In this document: piece by piece, positions 1 to 10,560 of the stretch | How positions within the stretch are numbered: the stretch's first letter is position 1 | How the letters are laid out: the number at the start of each line of letters is the position of its first letter | Assembly: GCA_950022295.1 (NCBI GenBank) | Contig: OX465598.1 | Span: forward strand, 116,853,001 to 116,917,000 | Direction: 5' to 3' | Length of the DNA stretch: 64,000 nt | DNA from: Bromus sterilis | Taxonomy: Eukaryota > Streptophyta > Magnoliopsida > Poales > Poaceae | The notes under the pieces: generated by a model | Database searches by the model: none | What the model was told of the DNA's origin: nothing | Seen by the model: only the letters and a program-made list of their open reading frames with translations | Position numbers and translations under genes: made by a program

Positions 1-1
1 G

Positions 2-907
2 AAGATAATTCCGATCACATGGCCATTTGCAGTCTGGGGTCTGGATATGGTAGGGCCGTTTAAAACAGCTAGAGGTGGTATGACACACCTACTGGTAGCA
101 GTGGACAAATTTACCAAGTGGATAGAGGCAAGGCCGATCAAGAAACTGGACGGGCCGACTGTGGTCAGGTTCATAATAGACATCATGGTCAGATATGGAG
201 TGCCACACAGCATCATCACTGACAATGGAACAAACTTTGCAAAGGGGGCGCTAGCTCGGTTTGCCTCCCAGCAGGGCATCCGGCTGGACGTCGCATCTGT
301 GGCTCACCCACAGTCAAATGGCCAAGCAGAGCGGGCGAATGCTCTAATTTTGTCCGGAATCAAGCCAAGATTGGTAGAGCCACTGGAAAGAGCACCGGGC
401 GCATGGATTGATGAGCTACCAGCAGTACTATGGAGTTTGCGCACCACGCCCAACCGTTCAACTGGATTCACCCCTTTCTTCCTTGTATATGGCGCCAAAG
501 CAATGCTCCCTTGCGACATTGAGTACGATTCACCTCGTCATGCCATGTACACAGAAGCAGAAGCCAAGGAAGCTCGTAAGGACGGTGTTGATCTCAGAGA
601 AGAAGCATGCCTCCTGGCCTTGTCCAGGTCGGCAATATACCAGCAGAAGCTGCGTCACTACCACAACAAGAAGATCCGTCCCCTAGCTTTTAATGAGGGT
701 GACTTGGTGTTGCGCCGAATCCAGAAATCGGATGGCTAGCACAAGTTATCCTCTCCTTGGGAAGGTTCATTCGTCGTCAATCTAGCACTCAAAAATAATG
801 CATATTACATCATTGATCTCAGGAAGCCGACCCGATATGTGGATACTTCGGGGCAAGAAACGGAGCGTCCTTGGAACGCCGAGCTGTTATGTCCGTTTTA
901 CAGTTGA
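2..907 (+). pseudogene. Ty3/gypsy (Tat lineage) integrase, 3' end of pol, interrupted
   Basis: This is the integrase core and C-terminal part of a retrotransposon polyprotein; the enzyme joins element cDNA to host DNA. The frame is already open at base 2, so the gene starts outside the window. The DDE catalytic residues are visible: Asp in VAVDKFTKW, Asp in IITDNGTNF, and Glu in GQAERAN. The text resembles Tat-lineage integrases (PIKKLDGPTVVRFI, WSLRTTPNRSTGFTPFFLVYG). An in-frame TAG at 737-739 interrupts the C-terminal domain; the same frame then stays open to a TGA at 905-907, so the stop looks like a mutation rather than the true end. The pol end is followed by antisense accessory exons and a 3' LTR on the same element, an order known for Tat elements. 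Confidence 0.9.
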
Positions 908-1860
908 ATGGTATGGTTGTATCCCCTCCCTTTGTGGAATTGTTATCAATGAGAATAGTCGTGCGTCCATGAGATTGCATTCGGAAGGAGTATGAAATCG
1001 TTTGTTTTAGCATGTTTTAGTCCTGGGGTCAGCAAAAGCAGACCCGGGGACTGGCTGGTTGCCCCTAAAAGGGTATACTTGGAGAAAAAGCGAAACGAGT
1101 GAAGAGTTTTGTGAAAGCCGGTCCGAACCGAATGCAGACCGCAGGTCGGCTGTAATGTTGGGGGGATGAGGCCGAACAGAATGATCAATCGGAGAGTTTA
1201 TACTCAAGGTACATCCAGTTCGGAGCAAGCCATTCACAATTCGCCGATTGCGACCAGGCTGGCTGGCCAAGCAATCGGCAAGTTGTAAGCGGCTCAGCCA
1301 CGAAATTTTCACCTTCGCGAGAAAAAACCGGGAACCTAGAAGTATTTTTCAAAAATCCTTTTAAGGCCTATTCTCCGATCCAACCACAGACCGCAGGTCA
1401 GCTGTAAGGTTGGTGAGAGTTTTTGACCAAGAGAGAACAAGTGGCAAAGAAAAAGGCAATCGGTTGAAAAACGCAAAGGCGGAGTGCTATGATCATTTAA
1501 GCAAATACTAGGTTCACAAGCAAAGATATGGCCAGTCGGCCGAATGGTGTTCATTACATGAAAGTGTCCCTCGACGGGCGCACTTGGAATTTAATTGTTT
1601 TTTAAGCAAAAGCAGGAAACGAGTTCGGCATGCCGAGCTCAAGCAGCTGGGGCATTTGGAGCATCCGGGGCATCTGGCGCAGAGGGAGCGGTCGGAGTAG
1701 TACTGGCGGCACCTTCGGGAGCAGAAGAGGCGGTGGTCTTGGCTTGATCGCGAGGGGGCTCCTGGGCGGCACTCACCGAGCACCCATCGGAGGAACCCTC
1801 GCTCTCGTCCTCAGCATCATCATCGGCGTAATCTGAAGAATGGGAGTTCTCATTGCCGAC
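908..1860. other. Non-coding spacer of Tat-like element
   Basis: No convincing gene is present between the pol end and the antisense accessory gene. A near-identical motif reading CAGACCGCAGGTC(G/A)GCTGTAA occurs twice, at about 1135-1155 and 1387-1407, which suggests an old local duplication. Short frames here have no recognisable family signature. Confidence 0.5.
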
Positions 1861-2451
1861 CTAACGAGCAGGTCGGGACTGAGGCGCCTTTTCCTCGCTT
1901 GTGGTATACAGAAGGTCGCTGAAGGAGGCAACTCCAGTCGGCTGGCCAGTAGAATCAACATAGGGAGTGACCTCCGGGAGATCTATACCATTGGCAAGCT
2001 CCTGGGCGATATGGCAGATCTGAGTCCAGAGCTCACCAATGGATTCTTCCGAGCCCTCCCGTAGGGCAGTCATCAGTTGCAGATCAAGTCCTGGATACCA
2101 GCTCTTCGCGATAGAGAGGGAAGCCTGCACCCCAGATCGGAAGGCAGAATCAAGCATGTGGTCAACCTGGCGGCCTACAGCTTTCAGACTCCGAGCAACA
2201 TCTTCATGCTTGTCAAATGCAATGGTCTTTTGCCTGCCCTTGAACAGCTTGTCATTCAACTTCTGGATGCAAGTATTGTATGTGCACAGGGCACCTTTCA
2301 CATAAGGAATCCGAGCATCCAGGGCAACCACAAAGTCTTCGGCGTCCCAGCCGGCATAAGAAGCAACTACCACACCCCGCACTCGGCGGGCTGTGGAAAC
2401 TGCTTCATCGGCAGTGGCGTTGGAATGAGGCCAGGCATCTGGCAGAAGCAA
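1861..2451 (-). CDS. Antisense accessory gene of Tat-like element, C-terminal part
   Basis: This frame of up to 196 residues lies on the strand opposite to pol and ends with a stop at 1861-1863. It has a regular mix of charged and hydrophobic residues (for example VASYAGWDAEDFVVALDAR) and no stops, unlike a random shadow. It lies downstream, in antisense sense, of the coiled-coil and proline-rich exons at 2474-4526 and the conserved domain at 4596-5340, so I read it as the last exon of one split gene. Its function is unknown. Antisense accessory ORFs between pol and the 3' LTR are known in Grande- and RIRE2-type elements. Exon borders are approximate. Confidence 0.55.
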   Translation of the reverse strand: MLLPDAWPHSNATADEAVSTARRVRGVVVASYAGWDAEDFVVALDARIPYVKGALCTYNTCIQKLNDKLFKGRQKTIAFDKHEDVARSLKAVGRQVDHMLDSAFRSGVQASLSIAKSWYPGLDLQLMTALREGSEESIGELWTQICHIAQELANGIDLPEVTPYVDSTGQPTGVASFSDLLYTTSEEKAPQSRPAR

Positions 2452-2473
2452 TCGGAGAAGGAAGTTAGTCCAG

Positions 2474-4526
2474 TCAGGGCAAAGTTAGATCGGAGTGGCA
2501 AAAGCAAGAACTACCTGCAAGAGCAAGATCCACTCGGTGAAGGCAGGTGTGGGAAAGGTCAACACTAGCTTGGGCGCGCTGGATCTCGATGGTTTGCTGG
2601 GCATCCATATCTTCAGCACGTTTAACCGCGACATCCCTTTCCTTCATGAGTTGGCCCTCAACCTCAATTCGGGCATCGGAGAGCCTCTGTAGTTCATGTT
2701 CATGAGTGCGTCGGGCAGCGGCGAGATCATCAACATCTTGTTGAATTTTGGCTTCAAGCTCAGTTTCGGCGGCGGCCAGGCGCTGGTTGTTTTGTTCGGC
2801 AAGGCCGAGCTGGCTATTCTTCTCACCGAGCTGGATCTCCAGTTCGGCGATTCTCTTCTGAGCAGCCTCCAGCTCGGAGGAACGAGTGGCAGCAGCTGCA
2901 AGTGTTCGATGGAGTAAGGATACAATAATGACCGGAGAAAGCAAGAAAGGGCAGGCATAATGTACCTGTGAGTTCCTGAATCTTGGCAGCTTGGGCATCA
3001 GCATTCTTCTTGAGAGCGGCAATGGACTTCTAACCCGCTGAATAAGCGGCCAGAAGCTCCTCAAATATAGCTTTACGTATGTCACAGATAGCCTGAAAAA
3101 TGGGCCGATCAAAGTTAAAGCAAGAGCATAAAGTAACAAAGAGAAATGAAGATCCGAGCATATTGCAAGCAATCGGCCCGAATCTCGGGGACTACACCCA
3201 GTGGGTGCGCTAGGCGCGCCCCCACTGAAAAGAAAGCTTACAGTAACAGAGTGGTTGGATGCAAGAATTTGTCCCAGCGAGGCGTCGGCAAAGCGTCGGA
3301 TGTCGGTGGCAAGACCACCTAGCCGGTCCAGAAGCTGGGACGGAAGTTGGTCTTCGGAGCCACGAGGCGGAGGAGTGGCCGAATCGGCAAGTGGTCGGAC
3401 AGGCGAAACGTCGGAGGTGCCAATATACGCCTCGCGGAACCGGTCGGCCAGTACAAGCTGGCGGCCGGATGGCGGTTGGCGAACAAGAGCACTGGAGGAC
3501 GGTGCTGTAGAAGCACTGGGTCTGGCAGCAACATGAGTGGCAGGCGGAGCAGTAGGTGGAACAGCAGTGGGCTCGGTGGAGATGGTAGCGGCGCTCCTCG
3601 AGCAAGCAGTGGGGGAGGGATCAGCGGCAGTGGCCTGGGCTGGAGAAGCTTCAGGCTGAGGAGGATCAGCGCTAGGCCGATCTGGCATCGGCACATCGAC
3701 ATGTGTGATGCCAGAATGGTCCAGCAGAATTGGAGAAGCAACGGCAATGGTAGGAATAGGAGAGGCCGACTGCGTGCCAGCAGTCGGAAGAGCAGCAGAG
3801 GTCGGCGGCGGAGCAATCGGTCGCGTGTGAGCCGCGGCAGCAGCGGTTTTCTTCTTGGCCCGCTCGGCTTTGTGGGTGTCCGCGACACCTTTCTTGCGTG
3901 CAGGCACGGACACATTGGAGGTGGCCGAGGTTGCCGGGGTCGTGCGGGCAGGAGCAGCAGAAGGGGCAGGGGGAGCAATCCGCGCACCCCCAGGTCCGGT
4001 AGGGTCCAAAGATCGGACATCCCTGCGATAAAAGAGCACAAATGAGCAAGACAGCTCAGGGAAAATCAAGAAAAACAAGAGATGAAGATATGTACCCGGG
4101 AGCTCGAGGAAGTTGAGCAACAAATTTGGCCATGGAAAAGCCAGGGCGAGCGATGTTCAGTGGGGTAGGAGAAAGCACAGGGCCACTAACTTCAGGGTCA
4201 GTTCGGCATGGGCCCGTTTTACCTTTCTTCTTGGCAATCATGGAAGGGCCGGCGTCATCAGGTCGGGGGCTTTTTCCTTTAGGCAGTGTATGTTCGGCAG
4301 GTTCAGATTCTGCGCCGAGGTCACCAAGAGGATCAGAATCACTGCTCCATTCGGCCATGAAGCGTTTGACGGAGGAATCAGACTCACCCGGCTTCTTGAA
4401 GCCGAGTCCGAGGGAAGCAGTTCGGGCCTCGGTCGCGGATTCGGTCTCTTCGTCAGGCTCCAAGTCCTGGGCGTCTTCTTCAGCTCGGTCAGGGTGGTAG
4501 CCCGAAGCGGACTGTCCGTCCTGCAT
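2474..4526 (-). CDS. Antisense accessory gene, low-complexity and coiled-coil middle exons
   Basis: Several exons on the minus strand encode an acidic Ser/Glu-rich section (4056-4526), then a Pro/Ala/Ser/Thr-rich section (about 3240-4020), then a helical coiled-coil section rich in Glu, Gln, Ala and Leu (about 2500-2890, including AAQKRIAELEIQLGEKNSQL). Good intron borders are visible on the minus strand: GTAAGC donor at 3241 with TTTTTCAG acceptor ending at 3093, and CAG/GTACAT donor near 2967 with TTGCAG acceptor near 2899. The apparent 549-residue frame here therefore reads through introns and should not be taken as one protein. The layout matches the 'putative gypsy type transposon' proteins of grasses. 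Function unknown. Confidence 0.55.
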
Positions 4527-4595
4527 GAGCCTAGAGGCCAGGAATTCCTGAGGAAAAGGATCCGATCAGAATTAATAGGGAGGAAAGGAAAAAAG

Positions 4596-5340
4596 TTAGA
4601 GCAAAGAATCATAATTGAAGCATACCTCGGGGCAAGGCCGAGATCGGCTGAACGGCTTCAGTCCGAACTCGAAAGGTTCAGTAACTTTAAGATTGGTAAT
4701 GTTGTTGATTCGGTGGAAGAACTCCTTCTTGTCTATTCGTAATGTGGAAATCCGAGTGGGGTCGAGGCGCAGGTGCATATCGCAGATCCGGTGGCAGCGG
4801 CGTTGTAGTGGGAGCACTCGGCGGCAGATCCAGGTCGCCACCAGATCGGCGGGCTGCAGCCCTTGTTCCATCAGCTTTTGGATATACGCCATCTGGCGAT
4901 CCAGATCGGTGTCCCCGTCCCCTGGTTTCTCAGCCCAATGATACTTCGCAGTCGGTGGGGGCAGAGAGAATTCGAGCAGATTCAGCAAGTCCCGATTCCG
5001 CGGCGAGGAAACATAAAAGAACCTTGTCTGCCAGTTCTTGATGGACTAAGGCAGTTGGGGATGAGGATAGAGGCCGACCTGGCGGAGGTATATGGTGGTG
5101 CCGCCGCACTCGGCCATCACCTTGACTTCCTCTCTTTTCTTGGTCTTGGAGTTGATAGTGTGCACACCAGCGCCCACTTGGAAGCTGCGGAAGTGAAAGA
5201 TCCGGCACCAGAGCCCAATGGTGGGCCAGACGCCGAGATAGCCTTCGCACAAGGATACGAAAGTAGAGAGCAGCATGATAGCATTGGCTCCAAGATGATA
5301 CGGCTGCATCCGGTAGGAGGCGGAGGAAATCTAGATCCAA
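4596..5340 (-). CDS. Antisense accessory gene, conserved N-terminal domain (putative gypsy-type transposon, PF04195-like)
   Basis: The minus strand first encodes (about 5340-5046) a segment with STFVSLCEGYLGVWPTIGLW and AECGGTTIYLR, which matches the conserved block I know from the plant 'putative gypsy type transposon' family (PF04195). It continues (about 5045-4596) with LPPPTAKYHW, then ADLVATWICRRVLPLQRR and DPTRIST, a second block seen in the same proteins. The biochemical role of the family is not established to my knowledge. The gene runs opposite to pol in the same element. I assign the family from remembered motifs, not a search. The first exon may start upstream of 5340; the true start was not fixed. 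Confidence 0.65.
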
Positions 5341-5829
5341 GCCCACCTATGGTGGTGGAGGAGGAGTGGTGGCAAGGGCGGTGAGGCGCGGCGGCTCCTG
5401 GCGTCGGAGGAAGTGGCAATAGCACGGCGGGGAGGGCGGTGCGGCAGCGGAAGCAATGGAGAAAAGCTCGAGGAAGGAGATGGAGTGAGGGTTGCGAGCC
5501 GCATCTCTCACCCCGTCGGGTATTTAAAGACGCGGTAAAGAGGTAGTGGGATCGGCTGTGCCGATCTGACAGGCGGTGTGGCCGCGTGTATCCACAGAAC
5601 GGCATCAGTTCGGAGCACAGAAGATCCGGCGGATGGGATGGGACGTGCGTGCGTGGGTCGAGGCAGTGGTTATGGCATGACAAGTCATGGCACGACATCC
5701 CGTATTTTTTGGTGAATTCGAAGCGGCAAGTTCGGTCAACATTCCAGTCAAACCAACCGTTAGGCGGATCGGTCGAGGAAGTCAAGACCAATCGGCAAAT
5801 TAAGTGCAATCGGCTTATTGAGAGCAGTT
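5341..5829. other. Spacer upstream of antisense gene
   Basis: GC-rich sequence between the antisense accessory gene and the short tandem repeats. By position it should hold that gene's 5' leader and promoter, which would read leftwards. I see no supported gene. Confidence 0.4.
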
Positions 5830-5950
5830 GATACGAAGATCAAGAGAAATCGGAAGATCAAGAGCAATCGGAAGAACAAGAGCAATCAGAAGAATAGAAG
5901 CAATTGGAAGATCAAGAGCAATCGGCAGGTAGCAAGCAACCGGCTTATTG
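5830..5950 (+). repeat. Degenerate ~18-bp tandem repeat near polypurine tract
   Basis: Variants of ATCAAGAGCAATCGGAAG recur about six times with small changes (GAAATCGGAAG, GAACAAGAGCAATCAGAAG, GCAATTGGAAG). The array sits about 100-200 bases before the 3' LTR of the Tat-like element. Confidence 0.75.
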
Positions 5951-6047
5951 GAGCAATCGGTCAGAGACAAGGAAAGTATTTTTAAGGAACCTGTGCAGGC
6001 CTCGCCATCTCTGAGTTCGGCGGGACCTCCGGAGCTTCATGGGCTAC

Positions 6048-6867
6048 TGTCGGGGGAATGACCCCCGGGTAGGGTCACCCAGAGGAAATAGTTCATCAAA
6101 ACATATATCACCGAGCTGGAGGTCACTGATCTATTCAAGGCCGAGCTAAACAAGAGAAACCAAGAAGTGGGCCGAACTGCTCCAAGTGAGGGCTGATTGC
6201 CCCGGAGAGGGCGCAATCGGCCTCATCTAGGAGCATCCGGCGAAGTAAGAAGAGCAGTGTCCGATCAGAGGTCCAGATCAGACACCTGGTACAAGCGCAT
6301 TCAATGTGCAATCCCTGAAGGTCTCCTCCAGCGCTGATCACGCGGACAGGCCGACAGGCCTAAGTACCTAGCCTTACTGTTCATAGCCGAGGTCTACGGG
6401 ATAGCGGCATGGCGAGCCGCAAGTCTACACCGGGTCATTCGGAGGAGCACGATGCTAGGTCCCTAGCCGATCTGAGACAGACAGATGGGCCCTTCCTCTT
6501 GTGTATTTACCTTTGTACCCTGGGCTCGGCCTATAAGAGCCCCGGGTACCCCTCCTGCGTGAGGGACGACGGCAGAGTAGTTATTGCAATCTCACCCACC
6601 AGAGAGAGCAAGGAGAGAGTAGAGACCTGAGGCCCTCTTCTTCTTCCTCTCAAACAGCTCAAGGAGCATTCATTGTAGCCAGAGTTATTGCATATAGCTA
6701 GCTCGGCAGGACTAGGGGTGTTATCTCTACGGAGAGCCCCGAACCTGGGTACATCGTGGTGTCTCACCGTGTGTTCCTATTCTCGTTTCCGGTACCAGCG
6801 ATACTAACCTCGGTCTGTCCCCCTCTTTAGCCATCCCCATGACATCTGCCGTTACTTATCGACGACA
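6048..6867 (+). mobile_element. 3' LTR of Tat-like gypsy element
   Basis: An 820-bp LTR starts with TGTCGGGGGAATGACCCCCG and ends with ATCGACGACA, giving the expected TG...CA borders. It directly follows the element's internal region. A likely TATA box (TATAAG) lies at 6532-6537. The flanking bases GTAAT at 6868-6872 would be the target duplication, but the partner lies outside the window. Confidence 0.8.
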
Positions 6868-7006
6868 GTAATCGCCCCCTCGCATAATACAATCGAGCAG
6901 GAAGTGCTTCTTCTGTTAGCCGACGAGTATCGCCAACCTATTCCTTCTCTACAATCTAACCCAGTGTCCCTGACCATGGGATTTGCCAAGGCTAATCCTC
7001 GTCAGG
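6868..7006 (+). repeat. LTR-like fragment, copy 1 (related to 17242-17425)
   Basis: Sequence from GTAATCGCC to CCTCGTCAG matches, with gaps, a stretch at 17242-17425 (shared words include GTTAGCCGACGAG, ATCGCCAACCTA, CCATGGGATTTGC). It looks like the end of an older LTR into which the Tat-like element inserted. It abuts the broken end of the gag gene at about 7006. Confidence 0.55.
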
Positions 7007-7704
7007 GAGGTAATCTCCTCGACAGAGTTTACCTTCCTACCTGTTGGAGCACGTTCGGTGTGCCATTGCGAATAATTGGTCATCATCTCGTCGGGAAGAT
7101 TTTTGGCAGCACCAAGTGTAGTTGACATAAAGGTTCCTCCCGTTACCGAATCTAACAGGTTCCACGAGGTAAAGTTCAAGCCTGCATTAAAAGTCTGGAT
7201 AACCATCCAGGTAGTCAAACCATGTGTAGGGCATTTCTTAACAAGAGATTTCATACGTACCCAAGCTTGGGCAACATGTTCATTATCCAATTGCTTAAAA
7301 TTCATAATGTTACTTCTCAATTGGATAATTGTAGCAGGTGGGTAATACTTCCCAATAAAAGCATCTTTGCAATTATCCCAAGAATCTATGCTATTCCTAG
7401 GCAAAGATTGAAACCAGATTTTTGCTCCTTCCCTCAAAGAGAAAGGAAAAAGCTTGAGCTTAACAACATCACCTTCTACTTCTTTATACTTTTGCATATC
7501 ACATAACTTAAAAAAATTATTGAAGTGTAAAGCAGGATCATCTCCAGCACCAGAGAATTGATCTCTCATAACAAGGTTTAGCAGAGCAGGTTTCATTTCA
7601 TAAGAGGTAGCTGATGTGGCAGGTGTGGCAATAGGACTGCAGATAAAGTCTTTGTTATTGTGACTAGTGAAGTCACATAACTTGGTGTTTTCAGTGGAAC
7701 CCAT
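7007..7704 (-). pseudogene. Ty3/gypsy gag, truncated
   Basis: This minus-strand frame encodes the Retrotrans_gag capsid region: ALLNLVMRDQFSGAGDDPALH, then LKLFPFSLREGAKIWFQSLP, SWDNCKDAFIGKYYPP, and DNEHVAQAWVRMKSLVKKCP. I place the start at the ATG at 7704 because it is followed by a normal gag N-terminus and lies about 135 bases after the primer binding site at 7840-7857. The protein is cut near residue 230 at about 7006, where unrelated LTR-like sequence begins; nucleocapsid and pol are absent. The element is thus a 5' LTR plus partial gag. Confidence 0.9.
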
Positions 7705-7839
7705 AGTAGCAGCACATGTGGCAGTTTTTTTTGTAATTTTTGATATAAGACACAAAGATAAAAACTGGAAGGTAAACTAACATGACTAAAATGTAAAGGT
7801 AAAAGGTAGTGGGAAACTCCCCTATCTTATCACTCGGAG

Positions 7840-7857
7840 TCCCCGGCAACGGCGCCA
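7840..7857 (-). promoter_or_regulatory. Primer binding site (tRNA-Asp type) of gag-bearing element
   Basis: On the minus strand the sequence TGGCGCCGTTGCCGGGGA follows the LTR end after a ~10-base spacer. This matches the Asp-type primer site known in Athila/Tat plant gypsy elements. Confidence 0.85.
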
Positions 7858-7867
7858 GAAATTTGCT

Positions 7868-8869
7868 TGATATGCGAGAGATGATAATTGCTTCTCGCCC
7901 TTCGTTGGTTACCCCAAGTGGAAGGTGAGATGCAGCGTAGCAGCAAGTTTCCCTCGGTGAAGATACCGAGGTTTTAAGATTTTCTCCCATAGGACTCCAG
8001 AAATGATAAGTAGGTGTCAGCGGCGCAACTGACATGGACCTACACACAACACAAATTACTTTGCTCCAAACGAAGTTCAGAGAGGTTGTCAATCTCTCCG
8101 GTCTTGTTGTTTACAAAGGATAAAAACATAAGGGATAATGATAGCAACTGAAACTAAAAGCAGAAAAGTAAACAAGCGTGTAAACAGTGATGAGAATATG
8201 GACCGGGGTCCCGTGATGTTCACTAGTGATGTCTCTCTCCCAAAAGACGATAAAACTTCTATGCGAGGTAAACAAATTACAGATGGTCAATTGACAAGAT
8301 TATAAACGCACCGCAATGCTAACTATGCTACAAATGAAAGGAAGAGGCTCAAAAGCATGGGCAGTACGCCAAAATAAGTAGACTGAAATCCAACTACATC
8401 TACTACTAATCATCCACCTTGAGATATCTATCTAGAACATCTCGCTGGTATTAAGTTGCGAGCTCCACCCAAAGTGTAAACCCAAAGCAAAAGACAACTG
8501 CATTAAAAAGCACTTTGCGTAAAGTAAATAATCCTTGCAACTGCGGTTACAAGCACTGTTGTTTTCCCCTTGTGGCAACAACACATCCCCTAGACTCATG
8601 TTTCTGTCACTCAAGCGTGTCATCAAGGGGCATGAACCCACAATCGAGCATAACGTTCCCTCTTGGAGTTACTACCTACTACTTGGCCAAAGCAATAAAC
8701 AGCAACGGAGAAAATGCAAGAATTACTTAGGAAAAAAATATAAAAGATAAGAACCAAATATATTAATCTATCACAATCTGAACGTAATCTCATAATCCAT
8801 CAGGTCCCATCAAACTCAGCATAGCAACAGCAGAAAGATTACATATGTGCCTCGATCATGTAGGGCAAC
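7868..8869 (-). mobile_element. 5' LTR of gag-bearing element, part 1 (promoter-distal half)
   Basis: This is the 3' end of the element's 5' LTR, next to the primer site. It aligns along its length with the LTRs at 8870-10544 and 14797-16484 but is clearly more diverged. It stops at the insertion point of another element, after GCAAC at 8865-8869, and resumes at 16485. Confidence 0.8.
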
Positions 8870-10544
8870 TGATGTTACGAGAGTTTACTTCTCACCCCTC
8901 GTTGGTTTACCCAAATTGGAAGGTCAGATGTAGCGTAACGGCAAATTTCCCTTAGCGAAGATGCTAAGGTTGATTGTCGAACCAATAGGACTCCAACAGA
9001 TACAAGAAGGTGGTGAAGTGAACAATGGCGCCATTCACAACTCAGGGTTGCTTACTTCACCTGGACCTGCACACGCATCAAATAACTTTACTCCCAACGA
9101 GTACAGAGAGGTTGTCAATCCCTCCGGCCTTGTTGTTTACAAAGGATAAAAACGCATTGGATAATAATGATAGTGATAGCAACGGAAAAGTGAATAAAGC
9201 AGTAAACTGATAGCGGGTGTAAATAGTATTGGAAATATGTACCGGGGTCCTATGATGTTCACTAGTGATGTCTCTCTCCCAAAAAAAGATAAAATAGTCA
9301 TGCGAGGTAAACAAATTACAGCTGGGAAATTGACAGGATTATGTGCGCAAACCAATGCTAATTATGCTACAAAGAAAGGAAGAGGCTCAAAAGCTTGGGC
9401 GGTACGCCAAATCAAGTACACCGAAATCCATCTGCATCTACCTACTAATCATCCACCTTGAAATATCTATCCAGAACATCTCGCTGGTATTAAGTTGTGA
9501 ATCCCACCCAAAGTGTAAGCTCAAAGCAACGGACAACTGCATTAAAGAACTTTGCGTAAAGTAAACAATCCTTGCACCCGCAAGTACAAGCACCAATGTT
9601 TTCTCCCTTGTGGCAACAGCACATCCCCTAGACTCATGTTTCTGTCACTCAAGCTAGTCATCGGGGGGCATGAACCCACAATCATGCATAACGCTCCCTC
9701 TTGGAGTCACTACCTACTACTTGGCCAAAGCAATAAACAACAACGGAGAACATGCAAGAATTACTCTAGAACATAAATATAAAAGAGGAGAATCAAATAT
9801 ATTACTCAAACATAATCTGAACATAATCTCATAATCCATCGGATCCCAGCAAACTCAGCATAGCAACAACAGAAATATTACATATGTACCTCGATCATGT
9901 AGGGAAGCTCACAAGGTCTAATCCATGAATAACAAAGAGGGGAGGAGAACATCACATAGCTAATAATCATAGACCCATGGTCCAAGGTGGACTACTCACG
10001 GTTCATCCGGGAAGCATCCATGGTGGTGGAGAAGCTCCCGGAGGTGGTTCCTCCCTCCGGCAGAGTGCCGGGAAGAGGTCTTCTGGCTTGGAAGCGCGGC
10101 GGCGGCGGAACAGAGGAGAGATCGCAAAAAAGGGTTCCCGTCACAGGGGTTTCACATCACGAGGAATATATAGGCGAAGGGGGCAGCCAGGGGGCCCACC
10201 AGGGGTCCAGGCGGCCCCTGGCGCGGCCCCACCCTAGGGCGCGCCGGGAGGGCGCCTGGGTCTCTCGTGGGTCCCCTCTACCCCCCCCCCCTTTGGTGTT
10301 TCTTGAAGCTTCTGTATCGCTGATTTTTTATTGGATTTTTCCAGAATTTTTGGAGCACTTTTAATATGGGGGAAACCTGAAATAGAAAAACAGCAGAAAA
10401 CAGGAACTGGCACTGGGGTGCACTGAGTTAATAGGTTAGTCCAAATATGATCAAAAGTGTAAGGAAGTTCATCAATATCATAGCCATATCACACAAAAGA
10501 GGCATGGAGCAAGCAGAAATTATAGATACGTTTTGGACGTATCA
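8870..10544 (-). repeat. 3' LTR of non-autonomous element
   Basis: A 1,675-bp LTR bounded by TGATGTTACG at 8870 and GGACGTATCA ending at 10544 (plus-strand view). It is adjacent to the polypurine tract on its upper side, which identifies it as the 3' LTR for the minus orientation. Confidence 0.85.
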
Positions 10545-10560
10545 ACATCCCCAAGCTTAA
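10545..10560 (-). promoter_or_regulatory. Polypurine tract of non-autonomous element
   Basis: On the minus strand, AAGCTTGGGGATGT directly precedes the 3' LTR start TGATACG. It is the expected plus-strand priming site. A closely similar AAGCATGGGGATGT precedes the LTR at 58219-59741. Confidence 0.75.

Noticed and set aside
2474..4123. A single 549-residue antisense protein
   Set aside because: Good donor and acceptor pairs inside it show that the frame reads through at least two introns.
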